Notes: generated from the letters alone by a model not told the origin. DNA of 64,000 nucleotides from Umbilicaria muhlenbergii (GCA_000611775.1 KK106983.1:2786808-2850807); one strand, 5' to 3'. Shown: positions 34,174 through 46,527, numbered from the stretch's first letter. A program made the numbers and translations.

Positions 34174-35780
34174 ATGGGTTGTATTGGCTCTACTGCTCTT
34201 ACAATAGCAATATCTGACTTCGAAATCGTCTATTACACCTTTCTCATGCCGTTTACATTGCCTCTCGTGCAGTTGGAGCCGAAGTATGTGAAAGCTGACT
34301 TCACCTTGAAAACTGCAGAGCGATTTCCATTCTCCACAATCACACTTGCGTCGGCGTTTCTACATCCTTTCTCATTTGAGGCCATAAAAAAGTATATCCA
34401 GAGCTACCCTCCCAAAATGATTCGCAACAGCATCGAATTCACAATCGATGACAAGACAGAGGCTTGGCCATTCGCTGAATCCGCTTCTGTGTTGTTCTAT
34501 GAGGTGGAGCGTAATTGCCCAAGATCTGTTCGTCTCCTTCTCGAATTCGGGGCCGACCCCAATGCAGTTATCAGTCCCTACCAAGTACCTGCCTTGGCCT
34601 TTACAATACTCCACGCTGAGAACATGCACCTCAACACTACGAGCGTAGTCACGACTCTACTGGGTCTAGGGGCTTCTTCGTTCTGCATACCTAAAGATAT
34701 GTGGGAGAACTACTTAGAGGCACCCCGAGCAGAGCCGATGGCCAGCAACCCAATTGACTTGGATTCTCGGTCCTCTTGGTGTATTGCTACATTTCGTGCA
34801 GCGTTAGCTAGAACGCTCAATCTCACCCAACGGTACTTTCTAGCCAAGGCGACGACACTGAAGCCGCCCAGTCGCAGGGAGAAGCAAATTGCCAACTCCT
34901 ATGAAACCACAGCTCTACTTGAAGTACCATACCACTAAATCGGCCAATGTCCCGCAACCACTATGGTGTTATCGAAAATCTTCGGACACCTTGCACTTTG
35001 TGCGGAAACGCCCCTTGGTCTAGTCTAGGCTGGGCCCGGTGGGCATGGCAAGACGGAACTTGCGAAGCAGATGGGTGACCTCGTGTCTGTCGATACTCTG
35101 GTGGTGGATTGTACGGAGATGCGGCATGAGACAGACATTTTCGGTACTATGGCATTCAAGTATCGGTCTGGATAATGCCTAATATCTTATCTATAGGTCC
35201 AAAGCATCCCTACCACGGTCCTCTGAAGGATCTCCTCTGAGCAACTACCTCGCTAAGCACAGCGGAAAATGAAGCATAGTCTTCTTGGACGAGTTCGAGA
35301 AGACTACGCATAATGTTCGTTTGGCTCAGGTCTGTACCGAGATCGACGCAATGGTAAGTCTCTCGATTGCTGCAAGACTATCTGGGTACTCGCCACGAAC
35401 CACGGGCAAGAAAAGATTGTCGATTTCTATAACCAACATATGAGAAACATGCCCGATGAAGTCAAACCTGCCGCAGCCTTGGTTCGCCCTACAAGTTTAT
35501 ATTGGATTTCGTCGACAAGATGCGCCATCCTGTCGACCTCAGCGCCAAACGTTTCGTCGGTCATATTCATCTACACGTGCATAACGATGGTCCGCTCTCA
35601 ACCCACCTTGCCGAGACTGGCTGTGAGCCCGACCTAGGCGCTAGATCTTTGCAACGAACTGTGCACTAGCATATCCAAGCTCGCAGACAAGTATGTAGAA
35701 GGAGATGTGGAGATCACTGAGGAAACAAACAAGGGACCGCTACAAAAGTACGGGGTACAGTTCAGGTAACAGCAGACAAT
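34174..35780 (+). pseudogene. Decayed ankyrin / Clp-like AAA ATPase gene
   Basis: A 254-codon frame (34174-34938) matches the N-terminal part of a fungal family: FEIVYYTFLMPFTLPLVQLE, then a degenerate ankyrin segment (RSVRLLLEFGADPNAV). After its stop the same strand carries, broken over more than one frame, the marks of a Clp-type AAA module. These are a Walker A box (GPGGHGKTELAK, ~35035-35070), VVDCTEMRHETDIFG, a Walker B (IVFLDEFEK, ~35278-35305), a sensor-like stretch KTIWVLATN and, near 35630-35755, LGARSLQRTVH and DKYVEGDVEITEE of the C-terminal domain. At least one ancestral intron (GTACTA...TATAG before the PKHPYHG segment) can still be seen. Several disruptions mean it cannot encode the full ATPase. 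The N-terminal frame alone might still be translated. Confidence 0.75.
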
Positions 35781-36424
35781 GAGAACGACGTTGTCGTAAA
35801 GAATGAGGGCTTTACTTGGTGATGTAGAAAAGGAAGGAGGCAACAGTGGGTCCCGAGAGATGTGCGATACCTGAGGGCGTCTAACAGATTTGAGGACGTT
35901 AATGGTTTTGGAGTGTTAGTCTAGATCAGTATGAAGCGTGTTGTTCGTCGACAGTACAGATGAAACGAGAAGCTTTGGATTGACACATGCTGATGCTCAC
36001 CAGACAGTGCAGAACAGGCAATGCGGCAATGCGCCACGTGACATGGCTTATAGATAGGGCAAACCTTCTCCTCACCTCAACACCATCAAGGCCCAAAAAC
36101 CGTCGCTGCACCATGAGGACACCTTGTTCCTTATCAACACCACTTTCGCGTAGAACCATTCACAACGATCCCCTATCTTCTCGCGCCACCGTTATATCAT
36201 CCGCTAATCAAAACTGGATGTCACTCATTCACAACCGGAGAGATCTCACCGCTTCCCAACCTCTCACCTCCACCCCCACCTCCCAATCTCACCTCTGAAA
36301 TCCACCACCAGGCAGCGTTTGCGCACCCAGACAGATCTACCTATAAGTCTTTCTGTTGCGTTTGGAAAGTCAACGCGCTATACTATACAATACCCATCCA
36401 GCACTGCGCTCACTGACCTCCAAA
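35781..36424. other. Promoter region of the CCCH gene
   Basis: About 640 bp, C/A- and pyrimidine-rich towards 36425. Likely promoter and leader of the downstream zinc-finger gene. No other feature. Confidence 0.5.
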
Positions 36425-38099
36425 ATGCACCGCTACACCTCAGCCCAAGCCCGCGGCCTCAGAACCGCCTCACCCAACCAGGAGCAGCAACGCTCTGCGC
36501 TTCGTGATCGTTTGAACGAAACTGCGGCATCCAGCAACGCCATCGGCAGCCAAGAAACTTCCGCCGCGTATTACGGAGCTCAAGCCGCCGCCTACACCTC
36601 CCACCACCGCTCCCAATCCGTCTACGTCGACAAGTACGGCTCCCCGACCACCATCCCCGCCCAACCTCACCGCCAGATCTCATCGAGCGCCTCTTCCTGG
36701 ACCCAAGGTCTTTCTAACACAACCGGATCTCAATTTCACCTTGGTCCCACGACCAGCGCAGCTAAGACCAACCGTGGCTTCACCATCACAGCTCCCTCTG
36801 GCACCGCGACTTTGACTCGATCCACCTCGGGCAGTCAAGCCGCTGCGACAGCCCCAGTTGCGACCACGCCGTACACGGTGCAGTCGTGGCGACCAGGCGC
36901 GAATCAGGTGTCCAGTGGTTCAAGTGCGACGTCGCCGCCGTCGGTCAAGCATTTGACGTGCTATTTCTGGGATAAGTATGGGAAGTGCAAGTGGACTGAT
37001 GCGGAGTGCTTGTATGCGCATTTTCAGACTGGGAAGGTGGCGGGGGGTCCGGTTCAGGTGGAGATCGGTCGTGAGTATTTCTTGTTGTGATGTTGGTCTG
37101 TTCTATTCCTGATTAGAGTGTTGCAAAATAACTTTCTCTGTGGTTGTAATGACTTATGCGTCTTCTTGTCGCCCCGTCAGCAGATTTCTCTTCCATTCTT
37201 TTCCCCTTTAACTACTTTCCTTATCTCTACTTTACTTTGCCACGGAGAAACATACATAGAAGCATATACACCTTACCTACCACACATCTCACTAACCCTA
37301 CCCATCGTCCCCAGGTCCCGCCGTCGCCGGCAAAAATGCCTCCGCCCCCAAACCCGTCTACGAATCCTGGCGCAACCACCTCGCCCCCTCCAGCTCGTAC
37401 TCGACCTCTCCAGTCTCACCCCTGCAACTCACCACTCCCCCCAACAATACCCAAGACCAGAAACACCCAGCCCTAGGTGCTTCCCCGCACACCAATAACC
37501 CCGGAAGCGACGGCACACAATCACAAAACCCCATCGGCACCCCGCGCACTACCCCAGGGACGGGCGCGGATAACGAAGTGGACTCTTCGGCTGCCAAATA
37601 CTCGGCTGCGGCAGAGAAGTTGTATTATCAGCAACGCGCACAGATCTCTACTCTCTGCACCGCCGTTTCTCTCCTCGGTGCCTGCCTCGGCTCTTCGCAT
37701 GAATCGATGCAGCGGTTCAAAGAGACGCTTAGTGAGGAGGGGACTGCGCTGGTTAAGCTTGCGAAGGACATGCAGGGGTGGGAGGGTGGTGCCGGTGGTG
37801 GAAATGGTAGAGTTGGAGGTGGAGGTGGGAGATTCGCGGGTGGAGGTGGGAGATTCCCAGCAGAAGGAGGGGGAGGAAGATTCGGTTGGGGAAGACAGGG
37901 GGAAGAGGAATTGGGGAGTAAGAGACTTTTAGAGACGGTGCAGAAGATTTGCGATGTTATTGATGCGCAGAAGCATCTTGTGAGAGAGATGCAGGATGTC
38001 AAGAGCCATTTGCACGGGATGTTGGGGGAGGTGGGGTTGGATGGAATGGGTATTGTGGAGGGGGAAGGGGAAGGGGTGTGGGATGAGGGGAGCAAGTGA
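36425..38099 (+). CDS. CCCH zinc-finger protein
   Basis: Predicted 476 residues from exons 36425-37070 and 37315-38099; intron 37071-37314 (GTGAGT...CCCAG, 244 bp, phase 1). The N-terminal ~170 residues are Ser/Thr/Gln/Ala-rich. A single CCCH finger lies near residues 178-200: HLTCYFWDKYGKCKWTDAEC then LYAH, with spacing C-x8-C-x6-C-x3-H. The second exon encodes a Pro-rich stretch, a helical segment (AEKLYYQQRAQISTLCTAVS), a Gly/Arg array (GGGGRFAGGGGRF) and a C-terminal coiled coil (RLLETVQKICDVIDAQKHLV). CCCH fingers usually bind RNA, and the RGG-like array supports this; targets unknown. In-frame codons upstream of 36425 exist, but MHRYTSAQARG is the best start. Confidence 0.8.
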
Positions 38100-39014
38100 G
38101 GTTCTGTGGGCTGCGGTGGGGATGGAATTGAATTTGCGTGCGGGCTTCAGAAATGGTGGTTCTGGATGTAAGCGAGCTAGTGATGTCTTGTTCCTGATTC
38201 TGGTTTTAAAAGGAGAGGTGGATATGTACGTGGATGACAACAATAGCGATCACAAGAGAGAGGAGGGAAAGGGGCTGTTGGACGGCTGCTTACACGAGGA
38301 CGGGTATATGTATGGACTTGGCCCGACTATAGCATCCAGCAGCTATATGGCGCCGAGTCATGCACCATTCCGAGTCTTGAGGGCTGGGTGTCCTCCTCTC
38401 GCGGGATTGTTGTATGAATGGATGGATAGATTTGGAGAGAGCACACACCGGTAAATGGCCATTCGCGGTGAAGAGCCCACTGTGAGCATCAGAGGAGCGG
38501 CGTACGTTTGTACGTGAAAGCGGAGATGAGATGGATCGGTACGGTGACCGGACGACCTCGTGCCCATGGACGTTCTTGATACACTCCCCTTTGAAGTCTT
38601 GATTCAATGCTTTCATAAAGTACCGTGCCCAAACTGCTTTTCATCACGAGTGGCGGTCCATTGATATCCGAAACGCAGTTAGTAAATAGCCAGAGGCCCG
38701 CTGGCAGATGCACCGCCAGAGGCGAAACAATTGAATCGGCGCCGACATTTGAAGTGGCAGGTTAGGAAGGGAAGAAAAAGTTGTGCCGGGGAGAGGTGGA
38801 TGTGATGGGCAGTAGAACCTACCACCTCGCCTTTTGTGCTCTCCTTCCCAAGGCCGACCGGACAGGCGTGCAGGACGCATAGGGAGAAAGGGGCTTTGCG
38901 GTATCCATGCCATGCCATGCATGCATGCGACGAATCCGAGCGATTCTTCACCGATGCACACGGGAGTCGTTACATACAACATGTACTTTGTTCCGACTCG
39001 AATCTGCAGTGACG
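38100..39014. other. Intergenic between convergent genes
   Basis: About 900 bp between the CCCH and ETF-beta stop codons. It includes a short CCATG/CATG-rich run near 38907-38930. Open frames on both strands are featureless. Confidence 0.55.
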
Positions 39015-40061
39015 CTATATAGCGCCCAACTCCTTCAACTTGGCAATCATCCCATCCACATCCTCGACTTTCCCTCCTCCCTTCCGCGGCGGCGGTTCTG
39101 CATGCATACTTGTCAGCTCTCATCTCATCCCTCAAAGCCCCCGCTCCCCATCCCCAACCCAAAGTCCCCTCCCTCCTTCGCAACCCCCAGTTTCCCCAAC
39201 CCCCCCAAACCAGACCATCGCCCGCGAAATGAAAAAAAGATCTACATACCTTCCACCCTCACCGTCCTGACCCGCCTCCGCTCCTCCACCCCCAACTCCG
39301 CCATCGACACCTTCTCCATCTTCTTCTTCTTCGCCTTCATGATATTCGGCAGCGACGCATACCGCGGCTCATTCAGCCGCAAATCCGTCGTCACCACCAC
39401 CGGCAACCGCGCCCTCAGCGTCTCCACCCCACCATCCACCTCCCGCACCACCGTCACCGTCTCCCCCTCCACATCAACCCGACTCGCCGACGTCGCCTGC
39501 GCCCACCCCAACAGGCCCGCCAGCATCTGCCCCGTCTGGTTCGCGTCGTCGTCGATACTCTGTTTGCCCAAGATGACCAAGTTCCGGTCCTCGCGCTCCA
39601 CGACTTTTTGCAGCACTTTGGCGACTTGCAACGGTTCGAGATCGGTGGCGGGGTTGTCGGACACGGGGATCTCGACGTGCAGGGAGCGGTCGGCGCCCAT
39701 GGCCATGGCTGTGCGTAGGATGTCGGCGCTTTTGGGGGGGCCGGCGCTGAGGGCTAGGATGTCGGATACGTGGGGGGTGGTGGAGGCGGGTTTGGAGGAG
39801 CGTTCGCGGAGGCGGACGGCTTCTTCGATGGAGAGTTCGTCGAAGGGGTTCATGCTGTGTTTGACGCCGGCGGTTTCGATCGCGGTGTTGGTTTTGTTGA
39901 CGCGCGGTTTGACCTGCCGGGGGGGGGAGAATGGGGGGTTAGTAGGTGGTGGGGGGCGGAGGATTGGGGGGAATAAGAGGCGAGGGGAGGGAGGGATGGG
40001 GGCTTACGGCATAGTCGATTACCCGCTTCACGGGGACGAGGATTCGTAATGAGGTCGACAT
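39015..40061 (-). CDS. Electron transfer flavoprotein beta subunit
   Basis: Mitochondrial ETF beta, which takes electrons from acyl-CoA and other dehydrogenases and passes them to ETF-ubiquinone oxidoreductase. Predicted 266 residues, three exons: 40061-40008, 39913-39250, 39097-39015 (introns of 94 and 152 bp). The start MSTSLRILVPVKRVIDYA and the following VKPRVNKTNTAIETAGVKHS are typical. The family signature covers VEREDRNLVILGKQSIDDDA NQTGQMLAG (split here for length), and LPVVVTTDLRLNEPRYASLP is the second hallmark. The C-terminal exon gives the conserved helix DGMIAKLKELGAI. Length matches the family. The long plus-strand frame over this locus is a GC-driven shadow. Confidence 0.93.
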
Positions 40062-41013
40062 TGTGATTGTGGAGGAATGAGGTTCGGAAAGAATCTCAGT
40101 TGGAGATTGTTCGATGCAGCGTCGGACGTCGGCGAGGCGTGGGAGCCTCGGCTAGTTGATTGCTTGGCGGATGCCGGCATTCCCTTTTATCCCCGCATCC
40201 ACTCGCTTGGGACTGCGAACCCTAACCTCCTTGTCCCTCGTCCTGTCTCCATAATGATGGATTCCCTTGGGTTGGATTACGTCTATCTCAATCTATGTTA
40301 GAGACGCTGTCAACAAAATGACGATGCTCTCATTCTACTTCGTCAGATGCAAATGACTAGAATAGCCGTTGAATCAGTGATGACATCATGCACCTGTGCT
40401 GTGTCAAACCCCGTCCCCGTCGCTATTGGCAGCCTTGCTCCGTCGTCGCACAGACACGATGATCGTTCCAGAGACAATCCCAGGCATGACCATGTCGCAG
40501 CCTCCTACGAATGTGGCCTCAGAACCCGAAAAGGATAAAGATCAAAACCCAAAATTATCATCGGACTTCATGGCAAACGAAAAGTACTTTTCATATGATT
40601 CTGCGGCTCTCCTCCGCCAAGATGCTGGAGCGGCCACCGATGCTGGCCGACATTTCAACGAGCCACGGGTCTGGCGTTGACAGAGAATGGGCGCTCATGC
40701 TAGATCGAGCAGTCTGTGTCCCAGGTCTCTTGTTGCGGATGAAGACTTCACGGACTCCATGCTATATGTATTGCTCATTCAACCATCGATTCACTGCTCT
40801 TATGACTGTTTACGAAGATAGCATCATGCTTCAACTCCTATAAATTGAAATCCTCACATTGGAACAGTCTTCATGCTTTTGATACCTCTGGACCGTTTCA
40901 CAAATCCCCGAACCGCCAGCGTATATCCTCTACCTTCTCTCCCACTCCACTCTCTCTGACGGCTCCACCGATCATCCACGGCTCGGAACCCGAAACGATC
41001 AGACCAACCCCGA
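40062..41013. other. Intergenic, no gene recognised
   Basis: About 950 bp between the divergent ETF-beta and riboside kinase genes, so probably two promoters. Open frames of about 60-110 codons have no family features. Confidence 0.5.
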
Positions 41014-42190
41014 TGGCGAACAAAAGCCCCCCGAAAGACGGACCGCTCCCCAAAGCAACCCACACGGCGCCGCCCTCTCAACCTCAAAACCCACCAGCAG
41101 CCCCTACCCCAGCATCCCATGTCCAAGAAGCAAACTCCACACCAGCCAACGATCCGCCCGCCCCAGCACTCCCTCCACAAGNNNNNNNNNNNNNNNNNNN
41201 NNNNNNNNNNNNNNNNNNNNNNNNNNNNNNNNNNCAGCCCACCTCCTCTCCACAACCCACCGAACCGCCTCCCCAGACCGCCTCCCCCCAACCCTCACCC
41301 TCGCCCCCTCCCCCTACTCCAGCGTCACCCACCCGCCCACCCTCCTCATCGGCGTCTCCGGCTGCCTCTCCTCGGGCAAAACAACCCTCACCCACCTCCT
41401 CCCCCTCCTCTTCCCCTCCACATCCCCCGTCTCCATCATCTACCAAGACGACTTCTTCGTCCCGGCGTACCTGCTCGTGCCCGCTGATACGGAGAATGCG
41501 GGGTTCGATGGCCGTGACGTGGTGAATTTCGACGCGTGGTATCGCATGTTGCGGTATGCGCGCCGAGCGGGGGGGTCGCGGGGGGGGTATCGGACGTTGC
41601 GGGCGGAGGACGACGAGAGGGTCAAAGCGGAAGGGATGGTGGACGGGACGTTGGTGGCGGCGTTACGAGCCGCTGTGCTGTCGTCCGGGGTTTTACAGGA
41701 GGGGACACCGGTGGTGATAGTCGATGGGTTCCTGCTCTACCACGACCGGAAATTCCGCGAGCTGTTGGGCGTCAAGCTGTTTGTACGCGCGAGTCGGGAG
41801 AGAGCGAGAGGGAAAGGGGTGGAGAAGGCAGAATATAAGATTCCGGGGATGGGCGATTTTTGGCAGACGGATGGGTTTTTTGATGCGGTGGTGTGGCCGA
41901 CTTATGTCGCGGAACATGGAGCGCTGTTTGAGGGGGGAGATGTGGAGGGGAGGCCGGTGCGGAGAGCGTGTGAGAGGCTGGGGATAGAGATGCAGCCGGT
42001 GCTGGATGGCTCGGTGGAGGAGACGTTGGTGTGGGCTGTGGATGCGATTATGGAGAGTTGCGGCAAAAATGAGACAGGCGGACGGGATGGTTCTGGGTGC
42101 GGAGAATCTGGACCAGAGAATGGGGTCTTGGGTTGGCTCTCAGGACATTGGTTGGAAAGGATCAGGCAGACATTGTTTGATTTGGTGTGA
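41014..42190 (+). CDS. NRK1: Nicotinamide riboside kinase (N-terminus interrupted by gap)
   Basis: Kinase that phosphorylates nicotinamide riboside to NMN in NAD+ salvage. The supported part runs from 41235 to 42190 in one frame. The Walker A loop is GVSGCLSSGKTTLTHLL, followed by SIIYQDDFFVP, FDGRDVVNFDAWYRMLRYAR, the strand VVIVDGFLLYHDRK, and YKIPGMGDFWQTDGFFDAVV. No in-frame ATG exists between the 53-base N run and the P-loop, so the start lies in or before the gap. ATG 41014 (MANKSPPKDGPLP, Pro/Ala-rich, another frame before the gap) is a plausible start if the gap length is not exact. A C-terminal extension of ~50 residues is unusual. The gene converges on TAH18, with 58 bp between stop codons. 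Confidence 0.8.
41182..41234. other. Assembly gap (53 N)
   Basis: Run of 53 undetermined bases inside a Pro-rich low-complexity coding stretch of the riboside kinase gene. The flanking frames do not agree across it, so its true length is probably different. Confidence 0.99.
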
Positions 42191-42248
42191 TTTGTATTTG
42201 CCACTGGTCGTGCATGTTCAGTACCTAGAGGTTTTGGCTAGTGTTAAT

Positions 42249-44368
42249 CTACCACGTTTCTTGCTTGTATCTGCCCTCTTTCTCCATTCCTAACAGATAT
42301 GCTTCCGCGGCATCTCGGTCCATTCCCGTTTGGAACACTTCGATCAGTGCTTCTCGAACAGCTTGGGGCATCTTTCCTGAAGATCCACATATATACACCA
42401 TCCCGTTAGATTCGTGAAGGAGGCGGTATAGCAGCCCTGATTGCTGTCGGATCAGGTCTTGTACATAAACCTTTTGTTTCTGGTCTCGAGAAAAGGCGGT
42501 GAAGACTTGCAGCGGCATCTTCTCTTGCAATTCTTGCCATTCGCTTTCGTAGAAGAAGTCGGCTTCTCGGTTCCTGCAGCCGAAGAACAAGACACTTTCC
42601 CCAATGCTTCCCGCTCTATTCATGCCTGCGCTGCCATTGGCCTGGCTTCGACTTTCGAGCTCGTTTGCCCATTGTAGCCTCTCCCAGATCAGTGACCGCA
42701 TTGGTGCTACCCCTGTACCTGGACCAATCATCACTACCGGTCGCCGGGCCTCGATCTTGGTAATTCCCAGACCACCTTTTTGCAATGTGACATTGATCCG
42801 AGTACCAACGGGTAAGGCTGCGAGGTACTTGGTACACACTCCTTCTCGAATCTTTTTGATGACGGTCCGATATTTCACGATGGCTACCAGTAGCTCGAAA
42901 CGTGTTCCGCCACCATGGGCACTTCGTAATCGCCCGCCACTGGCAATGCTGAACTGCCGACCACGAAGAACTGGCAGTACTGTGGCCGCCCATTGCCATG
43001 GGATCTTGACCGATTCAAACTCTTGCAGAACCTCGATGATACTTCGTCTAGGCCTGGTCGTGTAATCATACAATTCATCGACATATTCCGGATTCGTAAA
43101 CTCGCGTAGTCGATCTTTGTGCATTGGATCCTCGGTGAAGTGAGCAATCGAAGAGAAGAATGAGCGGCGCGGTATGGCCGTCAGATCCAAATGATCTGTC
43201 AGAAGAGTCCGTAAGGTGGTCGCGGATTGAGCGGTCAAGCCGGGGATGGGTGGTGGTGGATAGCTGTGCGTTGCAGGTACTGGTCCGGTTGGAATCAAAT
43301 GAATAGGTTTGTCTGCCATGCGAGTCCAATTCATGACCTCAAGAAAGTGGTTGACTTCCTCTGAGGCATTCTTCGGGTGAACTGTTAATATGTCCCCTGG
43401 AGCGTAGTTTACTTGTTCTGGGGTACTGAATGCCAAATGTCGGACATCTTGCCAGTGTATTGTTGGCGTAAGTCGAGTGTTCTCCTCCAAAGTCACGGTT
43501 AGATTACTGTAGGTGGATTCGACTTGACTCGCAGAGGCACCAGCTCCTCTCTCGACTATTGGTCCGTGGAACCCATTGGTCGTAACTATCGGACTACTAC
43601 CGTTCGAGTTAGATACTAAACGGTCACTATGGTCCTCGTCGACTAATGCCAGGGTCCATTTTGGTTGGAGCAAGACACCTTCCGGGATCGGATGTACACC
43701 CTCCTGAAGTGGAAATTTTTCGAGGAGATGTTTCCGCAAGTCCGTCGACCACGGAAGGTAGCTAGCATCGAGCCTACAAAGGTCAGTATCAGGCTCAAAA
43801 TGTACGAAGTGGCTTCATTTGGTTGTACCCTTCAGGATGTTGCTCGTCTGCTTCTCCTCGAGGGTAAACCTCGTGCGCACCTAGTTGTATTAGACGCTTA
43901 TGCAGCTTTCGAGCAGCCCAATTGAATCTGACACATGTCAACTAATTTTACTGTATATTTCAGTTTGGTAAAAGGTGAAAGAGGTAATACTTGGGATAAG
44001 AGCTGTCTCCAAGGCCAAAGGAAGTGAATTCGACATCCTGGAGAAAATCCCGTGGCAATTTCTTGCGAAGTAAACTCCGCCAGAATTTTCGAGCATTGGC
44101 AGGCAGATCGCCCTGACCGGTGGTCGACACGGCGATTATGACAATGGTCTTACCGATGAAGAAGGTCTTTTAGAGGTAAGCCACGTGCCAGCCGGCGCAA
44201 GGATTGTGCACGTACTGGATCAATGTCATCCAAGGGAGAGACCTGTGTGGTGAAACGGAGGCGTTCCGTGAGACGGCCTAGCTCATCTGCTACATCCTGG
44301 GCGTTACCAGTCTCCGAGCCATACAGGATCAGTGCTGTTCGATCATGTCGTTGGCCGTTGACAGTCAT
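42249..44368 (-). CDS. TAH18: NADPH-dependent diflavin reductase of the cytosolic Fe-S pathway
   Basis: Cytosolic diflavin reductase that passes electrons from NADPH through FAD and FMN to DRE2 in early cytosolic iron-sulfur cluster assembly. Predicted 650 residues, four exons: 44368-44216, 44166-43991, 43927-43829, 43773-42249, introns of 49-63 bp. The flavodoxin domain shows LILYGSETGNAQDVADELGR, AVSTTGQGDLPANARKFWRS, FGLGDSSYPKFNWAARKLHK and YPRGEADEQHPEG. The ferredoxin-reductase half has PRRSIIEVLQEFESVKIPWQ, the FAD motif RGRQFSIASG, the NADPH motif VMIGPGTGVAPMRSLIWERL and GMVYICGSSGKMPQAVREAL. Exon phases restore all domain boundaries. Length and order match the family. Confidence 0.93.
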
Positions 44369-45246
44369 TTTGCCGGGATTTGCGAGTGAGTAATCTCGAG
44401 TTCGCCTCTTTTTGGTCCCAGTGCCCGGACTTCATGGAATAGAGATGCGATTGCCTAGACCCGATTGCGTGGCTGAAACGGGAATTACTATATCTACGCT
44501 CTTGGGTAATCACATGTCATCTAATCAATTTCCTTGTTGAACATGACGAGGCAGTAGTCATAATGGCCCTATGTGCCCCGATTGGTCCGCATTATGTTGG
44601 CAACGGGATGTTATATTCCAGAAGGTGACAGTGGTTCGACAGCCTCTGAAGCTCACCACAGGAAGAGCTGAGTCTATGAGGCGACCCGACTACGGCATTC
44701 CCAACAAAACCTGGGCGTGGCTAACATTGGGGGTTTCGCTGCCTAAGAAGCGCCTAAGAAGGCCTGCTGCTGCCTATACTGCCTCGGTCCAGAAGACTCC
44801 ACAGTCCTATATAAACGAGTGTAGCGACGACTGGTGACTGCTGTGTGAACTGCAAAGCGTCATAGGATTCTATATTCTTGTCATCGCTCTTGCCGCATTC
44901 ACGTGTCGTCGAGGTAGAACTGAGCGTGGAGGCTGAAAATTGCATGGCGGCTTTGCCACATTTGGCCGTGGCGTGGTCGCTTGTTCGTCTAGCGCGCCCA
45001 GAAGTTTTTGTTGCCCCTTGGGCCTAAAAAGCTTCTTGCTTCCTCCTTCCTTCCAACCCACAGGAAAGACAAACATCCACAGTCAACGTCAACCCCGCCT
45101 CTCAAGCCTTCCAACACGTATCTAGGGCACTTAGCTACCCTATTCCCCCTCAATCAAGTCGTTTCCAAGGAGATTCCCACCCTTCAAGTTCACTACCGGC
45201 AGAGCTCAGTTTCAGATCAACACAACAAACTTTCAAATCAGTCAAA
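44369..45246. other. Divergent promoter region
   Basis: About 880 bp between the divergent TAH18 and RRM-protein genes. The last 200 bp before 45247 are CT/CA-rich, as in leaders of highly expressed fungal genes. No other gene seen. Confidence 0.55.
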
Positions 45247-46527
45247 ATGTCTGCCGTCGACAACATCACCGACTCCATGGCCAGTGCCCACATCAACGAT
45301 TCCTCAGCTGGTGCCAACAACATCACTGGCGGCGAACCCATCAACGCCTCCCAGAATGATGCCGTCATCGCCAGTGCAGCTGAGGGTCGTCGTTTGTACA
45401 TTGGAAACCTCGCGTACGCGACCACTGAGGGGGATCTCAAGGAGTTCTTCCAGGGCTACCTCATGTAAGTAATCCACAACCATCACTGTTTGCGCAGTGC
45501 CATTCTGTTGAGTAAGCACTGATGGAATCATAGAGAGTCTACATCCATCCCCACCAACCCGCGTACCACACGTCCAGTGGGCTACGCCTTTGTAGATCTG
45601 TCAACTCCAACTGAGGCCCAACGTGCTATTGAGAATCTGTCCGGTAAGGAGATTCTCGAACGCAAGGTGTCTGTCCAGCTTGCTCGCAAACCCGAGACTG
45701 CTGCAGAGAAGGCCGAGGCTGCTGCGAGTGGAGGGGAGGGTGTCAGTGGTGGCGAGGGCGGCCGGAGGAGGAACTCTGGCCGTGGCCGCGGCCGTGGACG
45801 TGGTCGGGGTGGTCGTTATGGCCGTGGGGGCCGTAGCGTAAGCTTCGCCTCTACTCAATGCCAGATTGAGAGTCTTTGCTGATCAAATCTACGTTAGCAG
45901 CAGGTCAACAACGACGGCCCCACTAACGTTCCAGGCCAAGACATTCCCTTAACCGAGACAACCAACGAGGCTCTTACAGCCGAGAAGGGAGCCGAGGGTA
46001 CCACGACTGTGGACCCCATAAAGGACAGCAAGCCACGTGCACCGAGACAACCAAAGCAGCGTGGACCTCCCGAGGACGGTATTCCGTCGAAGAACAAGGT
46101 CATGGTGGCAAACCTCCCCTATGACCTCAGCGAAGAGAAGGTGCGTCAAAGATTCGGTATGAGACATCATACAGTACTGACATGAGTACCACAATAGCTC
46201 AAGGAGTTGTTCTCGGCTTACCAGCCATCCGCGGCCAAGATCGCTCTTCGTCCCATCCCTCGCTTTATGGTCAAGAAGCTTCAGGCACGCAACGAGCCGC
46301 GCAAGGGTCGGGGTTTTGGATTTGTCTCGCTTGCTTCGGAGGAAATGCAGCAAAAGGCAGTCAGCGAGATGAACGGCAAGGAGATCGACGGTCGCGAGAT
46401 TGCTGTCAAGGTCGCCATTGACAGCCCGGGCAAGGAGGATGTCGATCCGGAAGCTGCGGGAACGGCACCATTGACGGAGAATGGTGTCGTCCAGGCCAAC
46501 GACCCTCCCGCGGCCGCTACTTCTTAG
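45247..46527 (+). CDS. RNA-binding protein with two RRMs
   Basis: Predicted 364 residues from four exons: 45247-45464, 45534-45837, 45898-46140, 46198-46527 (introns 69, 60 and 57 bp). RRM1 has RNP2 LYIGNLAY and RNP1 VGYAFVDL (~residues 50-125). An Arg/Gly array (GRGRGRGRGRGGRYGRGGRS) ends exon 2. RRM2 has RNP2 VMVANLPYDL and RNP1 RGFGFVSLAS (~215-320) with an insertion before RNP1 (RPIPRFMVKKLQARNEP). The third exon is rich in Lys, Pro and Glu. The layout resembles fission-yeast Rnp24-like proteins, but the exact orthologue is not certain. It may act in mRNA processing or translation; this is from the family only. Confidence 0.88.

Noticed and set aside
38907-40049. 380-codon plus frame opposite ETF beta
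   Set aside because: Shadow of the ETF-beta gene; Ser/Thr/Pro-rich with no family features.
24885-42190. A functional NAD+ module of PARP and riboside kinase
   Set aside because: One consumes and the other salvages NAD+, but they are about 14 kb apart with unrelated genes between; no evidence of linkage beyond chance.
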